Assembly: GCA_021464415.1 (NCBI GenBank)
Contig: CM038470.1
Location: 41,162,099 to 41,226,098 of the forward strand
DNA from: Lonicera japonica
Taxonomy: Eukaryota; Streptophyta; Magnoliopsida; Dipsacales; Caprifoliaceae
Direction of reading: 5' to 3'
Length of the DNA stretch: 64,000 bases
In this document: piece after piece, positions 59,650-64,000 of the stretch
Numbering within the stretch: position 1 is the first letter of the stretch
How the letters are laid out: the number at the start of each line of letters is the position of its first letter
The notes under the pieces: model-generated
What the model was told of the DNA's origin: nothing
Database searches by the model: none
The model's input: the letters and a program-made list of their open reading frames with translations, nothing else
Made by a program: the position numbers and the translations under genes

Positions 59650-60960
59650 TGATGGAAACTAAGTTCCAGAATTGTTTAATATTGCATATAGACCGAACAA
59701 ATTTTTTTATGTAAAACCTTAGTGCGGAATCGGATTTTACCTTCGAGATCTCTCTTGTTTGATTTCGTCTCAGCACGAACAGGGGTTGGTGGAGACGAAT
59801 CGAGAACATGGGCTCGATAGAACCTCAAGATCTTCTACCGTATTTCTTTCGCCGTGCAATCCTGTATCGAGTGTGGGCTGCGGTATCACCAAGATTTCCT
59901 TCTCTACTCTCTACGACACAAACCCTAAATTCATTAGAATTATATTGTGTCGAGAGAAGAGGCAAGACTGGCATATATATAAGGCTACGATAAGGACCCT
60001 AAGGAGAAATAAGTGTTTGGGCTTACTATGAAAATCGGATTCCTAATTCGACTAGGAATTGATTCTTTCCATAAATTATAATTCACACCACTAAAGAATT
60101 ATAATCGCATTCCCGTCCTTATCTCAAAATTATATTTCGAACTCCTTGTTATTAAATACTTATTATTCTCTCCATGTTAAGATTTCAGATAACCGTCATT
60201 TAAAATTAAATTACTGACAATTATATTAAAATGACTTCTTAATCCTTGAGCGTACCATGTAACTTATTTGACATGCCGGATTAACATAATCCACCTGCAG
60301 GGTTTGACATGATCAAAACTTATAAGCTTCTCAAGGGGTTATCATCAATCCCTATACCGGGACGTGGATTCCGTCAATAATTAATATTCATCATACATAT
60401 AGTGTCGCCATCCAATTCACGAAGATTATTGATCCATAAATGAATTTCACTCCTAATGAGTCAAAACAACAAACACTACATATATATGTCTATTAATTAT
60501 TTTAAGATTAAGAGCATAAGTAATCATAATAACTATGGGATTTTAAATTGTTTTATATAGTCAGTATAAAACCAATTAACCCAAACTGGTCCTGTTCAAT
60601 ACACACAAAGTGTACTAGCACAATGAGTTAAAACTGTACCGTTTCCTGTAGTCAAGATAAACTACTAAAACTTGTACTATAATCCTACTGATAGTTGTCC
60701 AATTCCATCTAAGACCGTGAACCAATAAACTTATATTCCACAAGAACCAATGATATGATCCTCAATGTGTAAGCTATACTCTACACACCAAATCATCTAC
60801 TATATAGAATAAAAGACACATACATGCACAATATTTAAATAAATAATATAATGCAAACATTGTCCTATAAAGATTATCATTAAAATAGCAAAACCGAGTC
60901 TATATAACATATCAAAACCAATAATAATAAAATCATGGCTTTTAGTATATCACTCTAACA
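59650..60960 (+). mobile_element. Solo LTR, 1311 bp, TSD GCATA
   Basis: It begins TGATGGAAACTAAG and ends TATCACTCTAACA, flanked by GCATA (59645-59649 and 60961-60965). TATATATAAGG at 59974-59984 suggests plus orientation. There is no gag or pol. Length and composition suggest Ty1/copia; lineage not proven. It is inserted in the 24-bp minisatellite block. Confidence 0.88.
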
Positions 60961-61001
60961 GCATATACCCTCTGCACCCCCAGTGTATGCGAATAATGAT
61001 A

Positions 61002-62756
61002 CACTACACCAAAATAGCCAGAAAGTCACGGTTTAAAACCGTGACAAGTGAGCCTTGTCACGGATAAAGACCATGACAATTTTAGCGGTGACAAAGAAAA
61101 TTGTACTTGTTGGAAACCGACACAACAACGCAATGCGATGGTTCTTAAAGGGGATGTAGTGCACTATAATGTGTAGTATTGTCACGGTTTTAAACCGTCA
61201 CAATGTTAACCTTTGTTCCGGTTGAAAACTGATACAAGTTAATTTACTTGTTTCGGTTCAGAACCGACACAATTTGAACCCTGTCTTACTAATTGTATCG
61301 GTCTTTAACTGACACAAGGTTCAATGTTTTCTGTCACATTGTCACAGTTTCAGACCGTGACAAGTTTAATTAGAATTAAAAAAAAAGTTTTAAAAAATAG
61401 AATTTCCCAAAATATTTATAATATATACCTACAATTACAATCCTAAAAAACTAAGTACTGCAGACTAAATTCTCATTACAATTACAATCCCAAGTACCAA
61501 GCAGTGCAAAAAAATATCTTCATTGCAATTATAATCGCATAAATTACACAATACAAACGAAATATTCATTGTAAAGTATATAAGGAATACAACACTTGGA
61601 GATATATAGCTTAGTCGACAGCTGCCTCGGACGTTCTTTGGCTGCCATGTTCTCCTTTTGGAGTATGTAAGGTTCCCTTGAAGTGACGAGGAAAGTGATA
61701 TCAATAGTAATCGATCTTCTCAAGTCCAAAATTTACACAAAGGCTCTCCAAAGGCTGCACAAATCCAGGATTAAAAACATTGATCTTATGTTCTAATTAT
61801 ATGTGGTTGGATGGCTAAAAAAAGGTAAAAAAAAAACAACACAAAATACATAAATTGTTCACTTACATAAAAACTCAAGTCCAACTTATGTTTCTCTATC
61901 TGAGAGGGAGGGATGGAATGCTCATGCAATTTCTTAAAAATGTTTCCAGCATATTGTGATCCGAATGATACATTTGTGAGATTTTGAGCATTTTTGTGCT
62001 CCAACTAGAATTTGTCAGCTGCAAACACATAGAAATTTAAAGAAAGGGCAGTTGGAAAAAAGATACTGAAGTAGTTCCTGAGTCACGCCTACATATATAA
62101 TTCAACTTAAGAGAGGTTAGGGAAGTGATGGTTGGATGACCAATTCATAGAAAATTATGTTGGGAATGTGTACATTCAGTCCAGATGTACAACCACAAGC
62201 TCCAAATCTAGCTCAAGTCTCTGTACTCTTTTTTTCAATGCAAATGTAATCTAGCTATCAATATACTTTGAGCTGTCGACTAAGATATCTCATAGCGAAT
62301 ACAATTTTAATAACCAAGCATAATTAATGGACTGCTATTATATATATACATATGAGTAGATCCAAAAGGTCTCATTTTCAAGACAATGAAAGCAAAAATG
62401 ACAGCCAACAGGGAATTAAATACTTTGCTTGGCTAGACATGCAGTTTCAGAATTGGAGTTAAAAAGGGATATGCATTTGTTGATTTTTCAAATCTAAAAA
62501 ATGTGTGGAGATTTTACAATGCATGTAATAGAAATTAATGGGACATATATGAATCTTGTAAGATAGTAAGGTCATCTCGCAATCTCTTAAGACTCAAAGA
62601 GGTTGGACCATGTTTAAAAGTACTGGACACATATGACGAAATGGTGTATTTTGTACCTAGTCCTGTTTATAAACTGTTACAAAGTCATGTGATGGTTTAG
62701 AACCGTAACAACTGCTCTGTGCATTTTGGTGCCATTTCGGTCATTTTGGTGAAATG
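61002..62756. mobile_element. Non-autonomous CACTA (En/Spm) element, TSD ATA
   Basis: The left end CACTACACCAAAATAGCC pairs with a degraded right end whose reverse complement reads CATTTCACCAAAATGACC. The 3-bp target duplication is ATA (60999-61001 and 62757-62759). Subterminal palindromes of the GTCACGGTTTAAAACCGTGA type fill 61025-61365 and one recurs near 62690-62710. The interior has no transposase; the small frames at 61465-62004 are not recognised. Decay of the right end suggests it is immobile. Confidence 0.85.
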
Positions 62757-62819
62757 ATATAAATGCTAGTCTTTAAGGAGCTACTCGAGTTTTCTTGTCG
62801 GTACCCTCAGTACATATAC

Positions 62820-64000
62820 TGTAACACCCCCGCCTTAATATACAGGATATCACCCGTAATTAAGACCTGGAGTGCTACTAACCCATCTTAGATTGACTAA
62901 AATGGGCATATATGTAAATGCACAAAGAAGTTCAAACGGTAAATATCACACATGTCAATCAGCCAGTTAGAAGAAGATAGTACTGTACAAAATCATGCAT
63001 ACATGTAACCAATATACAAAACCAAACTAAGCATGCACAAGTCAGTAAATAACACTTCGGGCTAGCCGTAGCTTCCCAAGGTAACATATTCATAACAAAA
63101 TGATGAATTCGTATCAGAGCTCTCTATTTCGATCCCGAACCCGCCGTCTCATTAACATCACACGTCCCCTGTGTACCTGTAATAGTTAGAAAACGGGGTG
63201 AGCTTACAGCTCAGTAGGGGGGGTGAAAGGCATATATTAAAAAAAAACAGGTTTATAAACATATCTTTCAAGCCACGTGTAATTCTTTAATATCAACAAG
63301 AACCATGTTTATCAATTAACTATGCATGCACGTGTGCTAATGCAATTTACCTCCCGTGTCAACCGATTACCATACCATAAAGAGCCTGAGTTGTAAGTAT
63401 ATTCCCATGCCACCGAGATGTCGAATCATCAAGCTGATACCCTGGGATCAATTGTCCCGATCCTATATGAATATAGATAGCAACAGTCTTGGGATCAATC
63501 ATCCCGATCCCATACAAACATTGATAACAACCAAACTATAGTGCCTTGCCAATTTGCCTAGGTTCCCGAGCTCCACACTGGTGGCTTATAGGCGGCCAAA
63601 CATTGTTCCCCCGGGGGTTTAGGGCTTTTCAACCCAAGGGCTCCGCGCCCTGCCTATTTTTCCCATCCCGGCAAGCACTATGAAAACAGATATTCACATC
63701 ACCCTTGGTCATCCACGACCAAGTATAATCATTTCCAAGAGAATAATCAACTAATCATATCCGATAAGACAATATCAAGATAGAATTGAACCTTCCATGA
63801 ATTGCCATGAGAAATAAGCCTCCATGTAGCCTCCAAACAAAGATATATTTATAATGAAACTTTCAGCATCATAATAAGAGATATACGCCCATTCGATAGG
63901 CCATAAAGGAGTCCGAGTTTGCCAAGGAGTCTTCAAGATTGCGGTTGACACAAAGATGATGCACAACATGCATACATGCTCTTTATGACAACTAAAAACA
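62820..64000 (+). mobile_element. Start of a long LTR, continues past the window
   Basis: It begins TGTAACACCCCCGCC at 62820 inside the 24-bp repeat block. About 367 bp in, ACCTGTAATAGTTAGAAAAC followed by GGGGTGAGCTTACAGCTCAG matches the family motif seen at 2685 and 47356. No coding frames. The right end and target duplication are outside the window. Confidence 0.65.

Overview
The window is nuclear DNA of a flowering plant, almost certainly a eudicot. It is AT-rich, its genes have introns, and it carries LRK10-like receptor kinases, a plant VTI1 SNARE, a LOB-domain protein and plant-specific LTR lineages (Athila, Tat, CRM-type chromovirus, TRIM). I could not fix the species. Genes are a small minority and every recognisable one is damaged; most of the sequence is nested transposable elements. 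One 100-N assembly gap lies at 47027-47126.

Layout. 1-6.6 kb: a MuDR-like (MULE) transposase gene on the minus strand, with one frameshift, whose upstream region is split by a 3.6-kb solo LTR (2314-5878). 8.2-19.0 kb: two divergent LRK10-like receptor kinase genes around a roughly 740-bp shared promoter. The left one (8235-11959, minus) has one in-frame stop in the kinase domain. The right one (12699-19031, plus) has one in-frame stop in the extracellular domain and a 1.5-kb solo LTR inserted in the kinase exon. 19.4-34.3 kb: a defective Athila-type element (19372-34265) with identical-length LTRs, into which a complete but frame-broken CRM-type chromovirus (21367-28546) inserted. 34.3-42.5 kb: low-information sequence, a relic of a receptor-kinase 5' end, and a decayed Tat-lineage gypsy pol carrying a 272-bp TRIM. 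42.5-46.7 kb: a VTI1-like SNARE pseudogene. Its third intron holds a young LTR element (42996-45989) that carries an intact LOB-domain ORF and an antisense chaperonin-60 alpha fragment. 47-64 kb: long-LTR fragments, Tat-like LTR and internal pieces with unrelated minisatellites (57, 30 and 24 bp), a second solo LTR, a CACTA element, and the start of another long LTR.

How the parts relate. The history can be read from target-site duplications. LTR pairs differ at about 2% (Athila), 0.7% (CRM inside it) and 1.7% (the element with the LOB ORF), so the nested element is younger than its host, as it must be. The two kinase genes were probably a working divergent defence-receptor pair not long ago, since each needs very few changes to read through. 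The most unusual item is the LTR element carrying pieces of two unrelated host genes, one still an open LOB-domain frame.
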